This document shows, in pieces, positions 50,459-60,394 of a stretch of DNA of 64,000 nt. A program made the translations under genes and the position numbers. The notes under the pieces were generated by a model. It had not been told where the DNA came from. It ran no database searches and worked only from the letters and a program-made list of their open reading frames with translations. Source of the DNA: Christensenellaceae bacterium (GTDB lineage: Bacteria; Bacillota; Clostridia; Christensenellales; Aristaeellaceae); NCBI GenBank assembly GCA_022510815.1, contig JAFLST010000001.1:111035-175034 (forward strand), read 5' to 3'. Each line of letters begins with the position of its first letter. Positions within the stretch are counted from its first letter, which is position 1.

Positions 50459-51958
50459 ATGACCATTGAACAGGCCCTTGCCCGGATGAACGAGCTGGAG
50501 GAAGCCCAGAGCGCCTACTTCCATGCCATGGGCACCCTTTCCGTCGACGGCGACACCGTCGCGCCCAAGCAGTCCGTCATCGGACGCAGCAAGACCCTCG
50601 GCTATCTTTCCGGCATCACTTATCAGCTGCTGATCAACGATGAGGTCAAGGAAGCGCTGCAGAGCATTCTGGACAGCGCCGGCAAGGTTACTCCCGCGCA
50701 GTTTCGCCGGGCGGAGCTGCTCAAGGAGGACTACAATGAGATGACCCGCATCCCCATGGACGAGTACATCGCCTTCAACGCTCTCTCCAGCGAGGCCAGC
50801 GCCGTCTGGCATGAGGCCAAGGAGAAGAGTGATTATCCCATGTTCGCGCCCTATCTGGCGAAGCTTATCGACTATCGCCGCCGCTTTGCCGCCTACAAGG
50901 ACGATACGAGACCCGCTTATGACGTGCTGCTGGACGGCTTTGAGAAGGGCACCTCCATGGCGGTGCTGGATCCCTTCTTCGCCACCCTGCGCGAGCGCCT
51001 CACGCCCGTCATCCTTGCCATCAAGGAGAAGCCCGCGCCCCGCACCGACTTCCTGCACGGCGATTTCCCCATCTGGAAGCAGCGCCTGCTCTCCGACAAG
51101 GTTATGGCGATGATGGGCATCGACCGGGAACGCTGCAGCATTGCCGAGACGGAGCACCCCTTCACCTCCGGCTTCAACAAGTGGGATGTGCGCCTGACCA
51201 CTCACTATTACGTTGACGACGTCTCTGACAACCTCTACTCTGTGCTCCATGAGGGCGGTCACGCGCTCTATGAGCTGGGCGTGGCGGACGAGCTGCAGTT
51301 CACCTGTCTGGGCAGCGGTTCCTCCATGAGCATCCATGAGAGCCAGAGCCGCTTCTATGAGAATTATATCGGCCGCAGTCTCCCCTTCTGCCGCGCGCTG
51401 CTGCCCGTTCTGGCGGAGCTGTTCCCTGCGGAGATGGAGGGCGTGACGCCGGACATGCTCTATGCCGCTGTCAACCGTGCCCAGCCCTCGCTGATCCGCA
51501 TTCAGGCCGATGAGCTGACCTACTCCATGCACGTCATGATCCGCTATGAGCTGGAGAAGCTGATGCTCGCCGGCGAGGTCACGGTGGATGAGCTGCCGAA
51601 GCTGTGGAACGACATGTACAAGCAATACCTTGGCGTAACCGTGCCGAACGACCGTGAGGGCATCCTTCAGGACAGCCACTGGAGCGGCGTTTCCTTCGGC
51701 TATTTCCCGAGCTACTCGCTGGGCAGCGCGTACGGCGCGCAGATGCTCCGGGCCATGGAGAAGGAGTTCAGCCCGTGGCCTTCCGTGGAGAAGGGCGACT
51801 TCTCCCCTGTCACCGCTTGGCTGGGCAAGCACATCCACCAGCACGGCAAGCTGCTCACCCCCGCGCAGCTCCTTGAAAACGCCATCGGCGAGTCCTTCGA
51901 CCCGACCTGCTACACCGACTATCTGACGGATAAGTTCTCGAAGCTGTACCATCTATAA
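50459..51958 (+). CDS. M32 family metallocarboxypeptidase
   Basis: A 499-residue cytoplasmic zinc carboxypeptidase (thermostable carboxypeptidase 1 family). The HExxH zinc motif is HEGGHALYE (about residue 265), followed by SIHESQSRFYENYIG with the third ligand Glu. Other family blocks are HPFTSGFNKWDVRLTTHYY, IRIQADELTYSMHVMIRYELEK and DSHWSGVSFGYFPSYSLGSAYGAQ. Length is as expected. AGGAGG lies 9 nt before the ATG. It may share a transcript with the MATE gene upstream and the sirtuin gene, which follows 14 nt after its stop. Confidence 0.95.
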   Translation: MTIEQALARMNELEEAQSAYFHAMGTLSVDGDTVAPKQSVIGRSKTLGYLSGITYQLLINDEVKEALQSILDSAGKVTPAQFRRAELLKEDYNEMTRIPMDEYIAFNALSSEASAVWHEAKEKSDYPMFAPYLAKLIDYRRRFAAYKDDTRPAYDVLLDGFEKGTSMAVLDPFFATLRERLTPVILAIKEKPAPRTDFLHGDFPIWKQRLLSDKVMAMMGIDRERCSIAETEHPFTSGFNKWDVRLTTHYYVDDVSDNLYSVLHEGGHALYELGVADELQFTCLGSGSSMSIHESQSRFYENYIGRSLPFCRALLPVLAELFPAEMEGVTPDMLYAAVNRAQPSLIRIQADELTYSMHVMIRYELEKLMLAGEVTVDELPKLWNDMYKQYLGVTVPNDREGILQDSHWSGVSFGYFPSYSLGSAYGAQMLRAMEKEFSPWPSVEKGDFSPVTAWLGKHIHQHGKLLTPAQLLENAIGESFDPTCYTDYLTDKFSKLYHL

Positions 51959-51972
51959 TGGGAGGAATTACC

Positions 51973-52701
51973 GTGGAGCTCCAGCAAATCATCGACCAGA
52001 GCCGCCGCATCGTCTTTTTCGGCGGGGCGGGCGTGTCGACGGAGAGCGGCATCCCGGACTTTCGGAGCGTGGACGGACTGTATCACCAGAAATACGACTG
52101 GCCGCCGGAAGAGATTCTTTCCCATACCTTCCTGATGAACCGGCCGGAGGAATTCTACCGCTTCTACCGGGACAAGATGCTGCCTCTTGAAGCGCAGCCC
52201 AATGCCGCGCACCGGAAGCTGGCCGAGCTGGAGCAGGCAGGCCGCCTGAGCGCTATCGTGACGCAGAACATCGACGGACTGCATCAAAAGGCCGGCTCGA
52301 AAACCGTGCTGGAGCTCCATGGCAGCATTCACCGCAACCGCTGCATGACCTGCGGCAAGGCTTATGCGCCCGAGCTTATTCGGGACAGCGAGGGCGTTCC
52401 TGCCTGCACCTGCGGCGGGCGGATCCGGCCTGACGTGGTGCTCTATGAGGAAGGGCTCGACGATGACGTGGTTGCCTCGGCGCTACATCACATCCGCAGG
52501 GCTGATACCCTGATCGTCGCCGGTACCAGCCTGACTGTCTACCCTGCTGCCGGGCTGGTGCGCTATTTCCGTGGACAGCATCTGGTGCTCATCAACCGCG
52601 ACGCAACCCCGCTGGACAGCCAAGCTGACCTTGTGCTGCATGAGAAGGTCGGCGAGGTGCTGTCCCGCATCACTGTGACCCCCGTGGAGGACACGCCATG
52701 A
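51973..52701 (+). CDS. Sir2-family NAD-dependent protein deacylase
   Basis: A 242-residue sirtuin. It has GGAGVSTESGIPDFRS (NAD binding), TQNIDGLHQKAG, ELHGSIHRNRC with the catalytic His, a zinc module CMTCGKAY...CTCGG and IVAGTSLTVYPAAGL. It transfers acyl groups from protein Lys to NAD, giving nicotinamide and O-acyl-ADP-ribose. The track ATG at 51958 overlaps GGAGG (51961-51965); GTG 51973 at 7-nt spacing is preferred. The stop overlaps the next gene by 4 nt. The same transcript encodes Nudix, kinase and flavoprotein genes, which would suit NAD or ADP-ribose chemistry (inference). Confidence 0.93.
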   Translation: MELQQIIDQSRRIVFFGGAGVSTESGIPDFRSVDGLYHQKYDWPPEEILSHTFLMNRPEEFYRFYRDKMLPLEAQPNAAHRKLAELEQAGRLSAIVTQNIDGLHQKAGSKTVLELHGSIHRNRCMTCGKAYAPELIRDSEGVPACTCGGRIRPDVVLYEEGLDDDVVASALHHIRRADTLIVAGTSLTVYPAAGLVRYFRGQHLVLINRDATPLDSQADLVLHEKVGEVLSRITVTPVEDTP

Positions 52702-53447
52702 GCGCTCTGGACAAGCTCTTCAATCCCGCGCAGCGCAAGCGACTGACGGCCGCCATTCCTATCAGGGTCTCCTGCCGGGCCTATACGGGTGCGCCATCCA
52801 CCGCCGATTGGGCCAGCCTTTCCTATGCCGCCGAACGGTATCGCCTGCCGGGCGCGCGCCTGGCACTGTGCCGGGTGGAGGAAGCGCTGTTCACAGGCAC
52901 GATTCTGGGCATGGGGCGCATTACGGGCTGCACGGCTGCCGCGGCGGTCATTGTATCGTCGTCGGAGCCTCTGAGCCGCCTGCACGCTGGCATTCTGGGC
53001 GAGGCTTTCGCGCTGGAAGCTACTTCTCTTGGGCTTGGGACCTGCTGGGTTTCCGGCACCTACCGCAAACGGATGCTCACCCCGGCGCTCAAGGACAACG
53101 AAGCCGTACTGTGCATTATTGCTGTGGGCATCCCTGCGCCCGACAGTATGAATCCCTCTGACCGCAAGCGGAAGCCCGTGGAGCGGATCGTCAAGGGCTA
53201 CGACCGCTGGCCCGCCACCTTCCGCGATGTGGCAAAAGCTGTTCAGGTTGCTCCCTCCGCGATGAACATGCAGCCATGGCAGCTCGCGCTGGACGGACGG
53301 CGCTTCATCCTTGACGGCAGCGACCGCTCTCAGCTCGACCTTGGCATCGCGCTGTGTCACGCGGAGCTCGCCCTGCCGCCTCACGGCCCATGGCAATTCG
53401 GTTCTTCCCGCGGCGAACCCCTCTGCTGGACGGAGGTCAGGACATGA
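52698..53447 (+). CDS. Nitroreductase-fold protein
   Basis: A 249-residue protein of the nitroreductase superfamily, most like the tandem-half type. It starts with RKRLTAAIPIRVSCRAYTGAPS, has GEAFALEATSLGLGTCWVSGTY as FMN-domain core, and a second half (VAPSAMNMQPWQLALDG, the N-terminal motif of canonical nitroreductases, placed late). The order is thus permuted or duplicated relative to the single-domain family. It overlaps the sirtuin stop (ATGA) and the Nudix start (ATGA), so the three genes are translationally coupled. Substrate is unknown. Confidence 0.83.
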   Translation: MSALDKLFNPAQRKRLTAAIPIRVSCRAYTGAPSTADWASLSYAAERYRLPGARLALCRVEEALFTGTILGMGRITGCTAAAAVIVSSSEPLSRLHAGILGEAFALEATSLGLGTCWVSGTYRKRMLTPALKDNEAVLCIIAVGIPAPDSMNPSDRKRKPVERIVKGYDRWPATFRDVAKAVQVAPSAMNMQPWQLALDGRRFILDGSDRSQLDLGIALCHAELALPPHGPWQFGSSRGEPLCWTEVRT

Positions 53448-53953
53448 ACCTCACCTTTGCTACATCAGAAGGAACCTTCAACTACCGCGCCTGCGCCGTT
53501 ATCGTCCATCAGAACCGGCTGCTGGCCATGCGCGATGAGCGTTCGCCGTACTATTACCTGCCCGGCGGACGCGTTTTTCTGCACGAGACCGCGGAGGCTG
53601 CCGTTCTTCGCGAGCTGCGGGAGGAGCTGGCGATTGACGCGGTCATTGAGCGTCCCCTGTGGCTCTGCCAGAGCTTCTTCACCGAAGAAGTGAGCGATGA
53701 ACGTTATCATGAGCTGTGCCTGTACTATCTGATTGACGTTTCTCAAACGGATCTGCTCTCCCGCGGCGAGCGCTTTACCATGCGGGAGAATCGTCATCGG
53801 CACACCTTTGAATGGCTTCCGTTTGATCAGGTCAAAACGGCTTATCTTTATCCCCTGTTCATCAAGGAGCGCATCACCCACCTGCCCCGCGAGCTGGAAA
53901 TCATCGTCGCTGATGAGAACGCGCAAACGGCTTCCGAAGGAGAAACGAACTGA
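53444..53953 (+). CDS. Nudix hydrolase
   Basis: A 169-residue pyrophosphohydrolase. The Nudix box is GGRVFLHETAEAAVLRELREELAI, matching Gx5Ex7REUxEE, with the late Gly replaced by Ala. The upstream CAVIVHQNRLLAMRDERSPYYYLPGG segment and the downstream CQSFFTEEV and WLPFDQV elements are normal. ADP-ribose, NAD or a nucleotide analogue are possible substrates; nothing in the sequence settles it. ATG 53444 has GGAGG 8 nt upstream and overlaps the nitroreductase-fold stop by 4 nt. It overlaps the kinase start by one base. Confidence 0.9.
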   Translation: MNLTFATSEGTFNYRACAVIVHQNRLLAMRDERSPYYYLPGGRVFLHETAEAAVLRELREELAIDAVIERPLWLCQSFFTEEVSDERYHELCLYYLIDVSQTDLLSRGERFTMRENRHRHTFEWLPFDQVKTAYLYPLFIKERITHLPRELEIIVADENAQTASEGETN

Positions 53954-54453
53954 TGGCAACACTCATCCTTCTGCGCGGCAATTCCGGCAGCGGCAAGTCA
54001 ACCGTGGCTCGGGCGCTGCAGCAGCATTTTGGAAGAAATACGCTGCTCATCCCGCAGGACACGGTGCGCCGGGAAATGCTCTATTCCCGCGACCTGCCGG
54101 ACGGCCCCACGGCGCCGCTGATAGAGGTCATCGCCCGTTATGGCGCGGAGCACTGCCCCGTCACGATCGTCGAGGGCATCCTGTATACCGACCGATATGA
54201 CAGCTTGTTTCGCGCCATGGCCGCCATGTTCGATCACATCCATGCCTACTACTTTGACATTTCCTTTGAGGAGACCCTTCGCCGCCATGAGACCCGCCCT
54301 CAGCGGACGCAGTTCGGCCCCGAGCACATGCGCAGTTGGTGGCTCGATCACGACTTGACGAGCGTATTCACAGAAGCTATCATTCCTGAACCCTCAAGCC
54401 TTGAGGAGACCGTCGCGCGGATCATCGCTGACGTTGAGCGTTCACAGGCATAA
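53953..54453 (+). CDS. P-loop kinase-like protein
   Basis: A 166-residue small NTPase. Walker A is RGNSGSGKSTVARALQ near residue 10, with a Walker-B-like strand TIVEGILY near 75 and a late ETRPQRTQF Arg segment that could be the lid. The pattern suits small-molecule or AAA_33-type kinases, a group related to zeta-toxin and uridine kinases. It starts on the Nudix stop (TGATG) and ends the operon before a terminator. The phosphate acceptor is unknown. Confidence 0.85.
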   Translation: MATLILLRGNSGSGKSTVARALQQHFGRNTLLIPQDTVRREMLYSRDLPDGPTAPLIEVIARYGAEHCPVTIVEGILYTDRYDSLFRAMAAMFDHIHAYYFDISFEETLRRHETRPQRTQFGPEHMRSWWLDHDLTSVFTEAIIPEPSSLEETVARIIADVERSQA

Positions 54454-54456
54454 AGC

Positions 54457-54488
54457 AACCCCGCCGGATGCGCATCCGACGGGGTTTT
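54457..54488 (+). terminator. Terminator of the MATE-M32-Sir2-Nudix-kinase run
   Basis: AACCCCG-C-CGGATG pairs with CATCCG-A-CGGGGTT with a 2-nt loop and one internal mismatch, followed by TTTTG. It also lies after the convergent tgt stop. Confidence 0.82.
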
Positions 54489-54493
54489 GCATG

Positions 54494-56350
<1,857 letters not shown>

Positions 56351-56358
<8 letters not shown>

Positions 56359-57214
56359 GATACCACCTTCCGCTCGCGCCGCAGGGCAGCACGCCGCCGC
56401 TGGTCACAGGCAGGCACAGCTCCTGACTGTCCACGACGCCGCCGTGCCTCGAGGCAACGCACCGCTCCAGCATGTTGCTCAGCACGCTGGCCTGAAAGCC
56501 CGTGGTGTAGCTGTTGATGAGGTAGAACAGCGGCCTGTCCGACAGCACCTGCGCGCAGGTATCAACAAGGCCAAACAGCTCGTTTTCCAGCTTCCAGACC
56601 TCGCCGGAAGGTCCGCGTCCATAGCTGGGCGGGTCCATCAGCACGCCGTCATAGCGGTTGCCGCGACGGATTTCCCGCTGCACGAACCGCAGCGCGTCCT
56701 CGACGATCCAGCGGAAGCTGGTCTCCGGCAGCCCTGACAGCTCCCGGTTCTCCTTGGCCCACTGAACCATGCCCTTGGCCGCGTCCACATGGGTGACATG
56801 CGCCCCAGCCGCCGCACAGGCCAGCGTCGCGCCGCCCGTGTAGCCAAACAGGTTCAGCACTTTCACATCCCTGCGGCCTGACTTGCGGATCAGCTCGCTC
56901 ATCCAGACCCAGTTTGCCGCCTGCTCCGGAAACAGTCCCGTATGCTTGAACCCTGTGGGACGCACATAGAACTGAAGTCCCCGATGGCTGATCGTCCAGC
57001 GCTCCGGCAGCTTTGCGAGGAATTCCCATTCTCCGCCGCCACGCTCCGAGCGGTGATAGTGCGCCTGCGCCTGCTTCCACAGCTTCGCATCCGCCTTTGG
57101 CCAGATGGTCTGCGGGTCAGGCCTGCGCAGGATGATCTCGCCCCAGCGCTCCAGCTTCTCGCCGTCGCCGGTATCCAGCACCTCGTAATCCATCCAACTA
57201 TCTGCTAAAAACAT
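56351..57214 (-). CDS. Class I SAM-dependent rRNA methyltransferase (COG1092/RlmI-like)
   Basis: A 287-residue cytoplasmic methyltransferase. The SAM fold starts VLNLFGYTGGATLACAAAGAHVTHVDAAKGMVQWAKEN. The catalytic-loop equivalent is LMDPPSYGRGPSGEVWK. The upstream GLQFYVRPTGFKHTGLFPEQAANWVWM strand is typical of COG1092 members, but the N-terminal PUA domain of RlmI is absent, so the protein is shorter. The likely target is rRNA. The ribosome site AGGAGG is only 3 nt from ATG 57214, and ATG 57193 is an alternative start. It is followed by the pseudouridine synthase gene with an 8-nt overlap. Confidence 0.85.
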
Positions 57215-57219
57215 ACTCC

Positions 57220-57357
57220 TCCTGCCAGAGGGTTCCGCCCTCTGGACTCCTGACAGGGGCTCCGCCCCTGTACCCCGCGAAGGGCTTTCAGCCCTCTCGA
57301 CACCCTTCTCGCAAATCAGTTATATTCCTTCGGTCTTACGTCATGCGCGTGCTTATT
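57220..57357. repeat. Intergenic hairpin repeat (copy B)
   Basis: Non-coding. Three short stems follow one another: CAGAGGG/CCCTCTG, CAGGGGC/GCCCCTG and CGAAGGGCT/AGCCCTCTCG. From 57249 the stretch aligns with copy A from 5627 (CCTGACAGG...GCCCCTGTACC...CGAAGGGCT...GCCCTCTCG...CCCTT, about 80% over 59 nt by eye). A second aligned block is CCTTCGG...ATGCGCGTG. It corresponds to only the left half of copy A. It lies between the GH4-like and methyltransferase genes. Confidence 0.6.
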
Positions 57358-58662
57358 TCAGTCAAACTGGGTCAGCACGTCGCTATGCAACTCAATAAGC
57401 TTCTCTACCAAATCCTGACAATAGAGCCTGTCCAGTCCCGCAAGCGCCGGATCCAGCTCAACGCACTCACGCAGAGCTGAGCGATCGCCTTCCGCCGCCA
57501 TGGCGGCAAGGCGGTTGGTCTCGTCGATCTCACCGCATACGTCCGCCAATCCATCGGGCAGGATGGTTCCGTGGGGTGCAGGCTGACCCGCTCGCAAGGA
57601 AAGTTCGGCTTCAATGACAGCTTCCCGCGGCAGTTGCGGCAGTTCGCCTTCATTACGCCTTGTGACCGCCGGGACGTCGATGTCGTCGCCCCGGAGCAGG
57701 GCCAGCGCCAATTGCATGGGACGGATTGGCGGTGCCTTTGACAGCAGCAGCCACTGGGCCATCATGCCCTCGCCGTCCGCCGCGCCCAGCTCACCGACCT
57801 TATTCATGTGCAGGATGCGTTCCTTCCGCCGCTCAACACTCTCTCCGAACTCCGGCTCCTCCTCGGGAATGAAGTCCTCCTGCGCGGGCAGAAATTCAGC
57901 GTGATCGGTCACGTCGCCAATGGGCAGCGCGCCGTACCAATCCAGCCAGCGCTTTGTCAGGCGCCCCAGATCGCCAAGGTCGGCCATGTCGAGGAGATAC
58001 GGCAGCAGGTTCTCGCCCGTTGCGCGGTCGGCGATGCCCAAGAGGAACGCGAATCCCGGAAGTCCGGCAATGGTCGCATGCACATCCTGCGGCTTGCGGT
58101 CGAGCTTCTTGGTGAGCATGTCAAGGCCGTTCGCGCCGCGCATGGGGGTACGGCCCAGACCATAGCACCGGAAGCCCTGCCGCAGGAACATAGCAGTGGT
58201 GCGGGCCACCGGCTGGCCTAAGGTGATGACCAGCGCTTCGGGACAATTCTCCCGCATTGCCTCGCAGAGGGCCAGCACATTCTCGCCCTGCCGCAGGGTG
58301 TGCATCAGCCCGCCGATGCCGCCGTTCACCCGCGCCTGATCAGTCAGGCCCGGATTGTCCTCGTCCGTGCCGCCGAGGGCTTCCCTGTCCTGCCGGAAGC
58401 GGCTTGCGGCCATGCAGTCGCCCGCGTAGATCACGCAATCCGCATTGGTCAGCGCGGCCTTGCGGCTGTCCGTGACCAGCAGGGTTGCTGGCAGCTTGCT
58501 GTGAGCGATGACTGCGTCGCCATAGCGCTGCAGCACGTCCCGCATGGCGCTGTTCTTCTCCTCGACAGCTACCTCAGCGGCTTGCTTGCCCGCGAACAGC
58601 AGGTCTGCCAGCAGCGCCGGCAGCAGCATCGGAATGTCCTGCCCGATGAGCGCAAACTTCAT
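57358..58662 (-). CDS. GH4-like (6-phospho-glycosidase/LplD family) protein with altered metal-binding motifs
   Basis: A 434-residue protein with the GH4 layout: MKFALIGQDIPMLLPALLADLL as NAD Rossmann start, CVIYAGDCMAASRFRQDREAL, and ALVITLGQPVARTTAMFLRQGF where active enzymes have NxTNP. The metal-binding segment, usually GLCHS, reads YGLGRTP, and the usual NHF segment reads LPGFAF. Both the Cys and the His ligands therefore appear lost. It may have a non-catalytic or regulatory role, or be a degenerate paralogue. GGAGG is 5 nt before ATG 58662; the track ATG (58674) overlaps the kinase stop. Family assignment is moderate. Confidence 0.62.
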   Translation of the reverse strand: MKFALIGQDIPMLLPALLADLLFAGKQAAEVAVEEKNSAMRDVLQRYGDAVIAHSKLPATLLVTDSRKAALTNADCVIYAGDCMAASRFRQDREALGGTDEDNPGLTDQARVNGGIGGLMHTLRQGENVLALCEAMRENCPEALVITLGQPVARTTAMFLRQGFRCYGLGRTPMRGANGLDMLTKKLDRKPQDVHATIAGLPGFAFLLGIADRATGENLLPYLLDMADLGDLGRLTKRWLDWYGALPIGDVTDHAEFLPAQEDFIPEEEPEFGESVERRKERILHMNKVGELGAADGEGMMAQWLLLSKAPPIRPMQLALALLRGDDIDVPAVTRRNEGELPQLPREAVIEAELSLRAGQPAPHGTILPDGLADVCGEIDETNRLAAMAAEGDRSALRECVELDPALAGLDRLYCQDLVEKLIELHSDVLTQFD

Positions 58663-58673
58663 GCCTGCCTCCA

Positions 58674-60320
58674 TTATCCCTTGTCGATGGTGCAGCCGCC
58701 GATGAACTCCCGCAGCAGCGACAGCGGCGGAATCTCATCGAGCACCTCGGCATCAATGTCCGGGAAATAGTTCAGCACCTTGCGCAGCCGCCTCGCGATG
58801 ATCGCCTGCGGATGCTCCGGCGACACAGCCATCAGCATATCATAGGCAATATGCTTGAGCACCGGCAGCTCGTAGTGCAGCGCCGTGTTGAAGACGCTGT
58901 CCGCCTGCTCCTGATGCGGGAATATCCATGTTTCCTCTCCGGCCCGGACGCTGTCCCACATGGCGAGGGTGTCCTCCGGCGGCGTTCCGCGGAACTGCAT
59001 ATCCCGCACGATGCGCCGCAGCAGCCGCACGTCCGTGGTGCGGATGCGATTGTGGTCGTCGAGGTTCAGGCAAGTCAACGCGCTGACGAACACGCGGTGA
59101 ATCAGCTCCTGCGGCAGATGGTCGGACAGCTCCGGGTTCAGGCCATGAATGCCCTCCATCAGCACGGGCTGGTCAGGCAGCAGCGTCAGCGGCACACCCT
59201 TATCCGTGCGTTTGCCACTGGTGAAATCAAACCGCGGCACCTCGACCGTCTCGCCCGCCAGCAAGCGCATGAGCTGCTCCTGCAAAAGGTCAACGTCAAG
59301 GGTGTCCAGCGCCTCCAAGTCAATGGTTCCGTCCTCCCGCACCGGCAGCTCGTCCCGGTTGCGGTAGTAGTTGTCCATGCTGATGACCACGGGCTTCTTG
59401 CCCAGCGCCTGCAGATGCACCGCCAGCCGTCCGGTGAAGGTCGTCTTGCCGCTGGAGGAAGGGCCCGCCACCAGCACGATGCGCCGCCCGCGATTGACGA
59501 TCAGCTCCGCAATGTCCGCGATGGCCTTGTCGTGCAGCGCCTCGTTGACGCGGATGAAGGAGCGAAGCCGCTTTTCCTCGACCATGCGGGTCACGTCCGG
59601 CGCGTTGACCACACCGAGGATCTCACACCACTTTGCCGACTGGCTGAACACCGCCAGATGCTTCGGCCTGTCAATATAGGGCGCGGGTGCGTCGAGATGG
59701 TTCTGAGTCGGCAGCCGGAGCACGAATCCGGCCTCGTGATGCGTCAGCGCAAAGACGGGCACATAGCCGGTGGAAGGCGTCATCGCGCCATAGAAGTACG
59801 CCCACATGCCGCCGCAACCGTACATGGCAATCCTCGGAAAGCGCCGCGTTCTGAGCAGCGCCGCCTTGTCCTTCTGACCGTCCCTCTCGGAATGGGCAAT
59901 CGCTTCTTCCAGCGTCCAGACGGCCTTCTCAAAAGGCAGATCATCCGCGACAATGCCGCGCATCTCCGCCTCGACAGCCGCCACATCCTCCGCTGTGAGC
60001 ACCCTGCCCGGCAGCCGCACCAGCACGCCGCCGCCCACAGAGAACTCGATGCGCACCTGCTGGCCCGGATACAGCCGCCGGATCGCCAGCAGCATCACAA
60101 AGCGGACAGACCGCTCATAGATGCGCCTGCCCTCCTCATCGCGCAGCGTCAGCGGGAACAGCTCGCAATCCTGATTGACGATCGAAGTCAGTTCAAGCGC
60201 TTCGTCCCCACGGCGCGCCGCCAGCACACCCTCCATGCCGGCGCCCAGCAGCTCGAGGCACCGCATTACGGTCTCACCCTTCTCGATCTCAATCGTCTTG
60301 TTGTTCCAAGAAACCCTCAT
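58674..60320 (-). CDS. TGS-containing nucleoside (uridine-type) kinase
   Basis: A 548-residue two-part protein. Residues 1-75 resemble a TGS beta-grasp domain (WNNKTIEIEKGETVMRCLELL). Residues about 80-230 are like the threonyl-tRNA synthetase second additional domain (YFYGAMTPSTGYVPVFALTHHEAGFVLRLPTQ). From about 285 comes a uridine-kinase/PRK domain: Walker A VAGPSSSGKTTFTGRL, SMDNYYRNRDELP, LDTLDVDLL and VLMEGIHGLNPEL. This architecture is widespread in Clostridia and annotated as nucleoside kinase. AAAGGAGG precedes the ATG. It runs into the GH4-like gene with 11 nt between. Confidence 0.9.
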   Translation of the reverse strand: MRVSWNNKTIEIEKGETVMRCLELLGAGMEGVLAARRGDEALELTSIVNQDCELFPLTLRDEEGRRIYERSVRFVMLLAIRRLYPGQQVRIEFSVGGGVLVRLPGRVLTAEDVAAVEAEMRGIVADDLPFEKAVWTLEEAIAHSERDGQKDKAALLRTRRFPRIAMYGCGGMWAYFYGAMTPSTGYVPVFALTHHEAGFVLRLPTQNHLDAPAPYIDRPKHLAVFSQSAKWCEILGVVNAPDVTRMVEEKRLRSFIRVNEALHDKAIADIAELIVNRGRRIVLVAGPSSSGKTTFTGRLAVHLQALGKKPVVISMDNYYRNRDELPVREDGTIDLEALDTLDVDLLQEQLMRLLAGETVEVPRFDFTSGKRTDKGVPLTLLPDQPVLMEGIHGLNPELSDHLPQELIHRVFVSALTCLNLDDHNRIRTTDVRLLRRIVRDMQFRGTPPEDTLAMWDSVRAGEETWIFPHQEQADSVFNTALHYELPVLKHIAYDMLMAVSPEHPQAIIARRLRKVLNYFPDIDAEVLDEIPPLSLLREFIGGCTIDKG

Positions 60321-60394
60321 GCAATGCCTCCTTTGCTGTACTACCAGCTATACATTGAGTTCCGCTTGATTACAGACAATCGCCGCTTTTCCCA

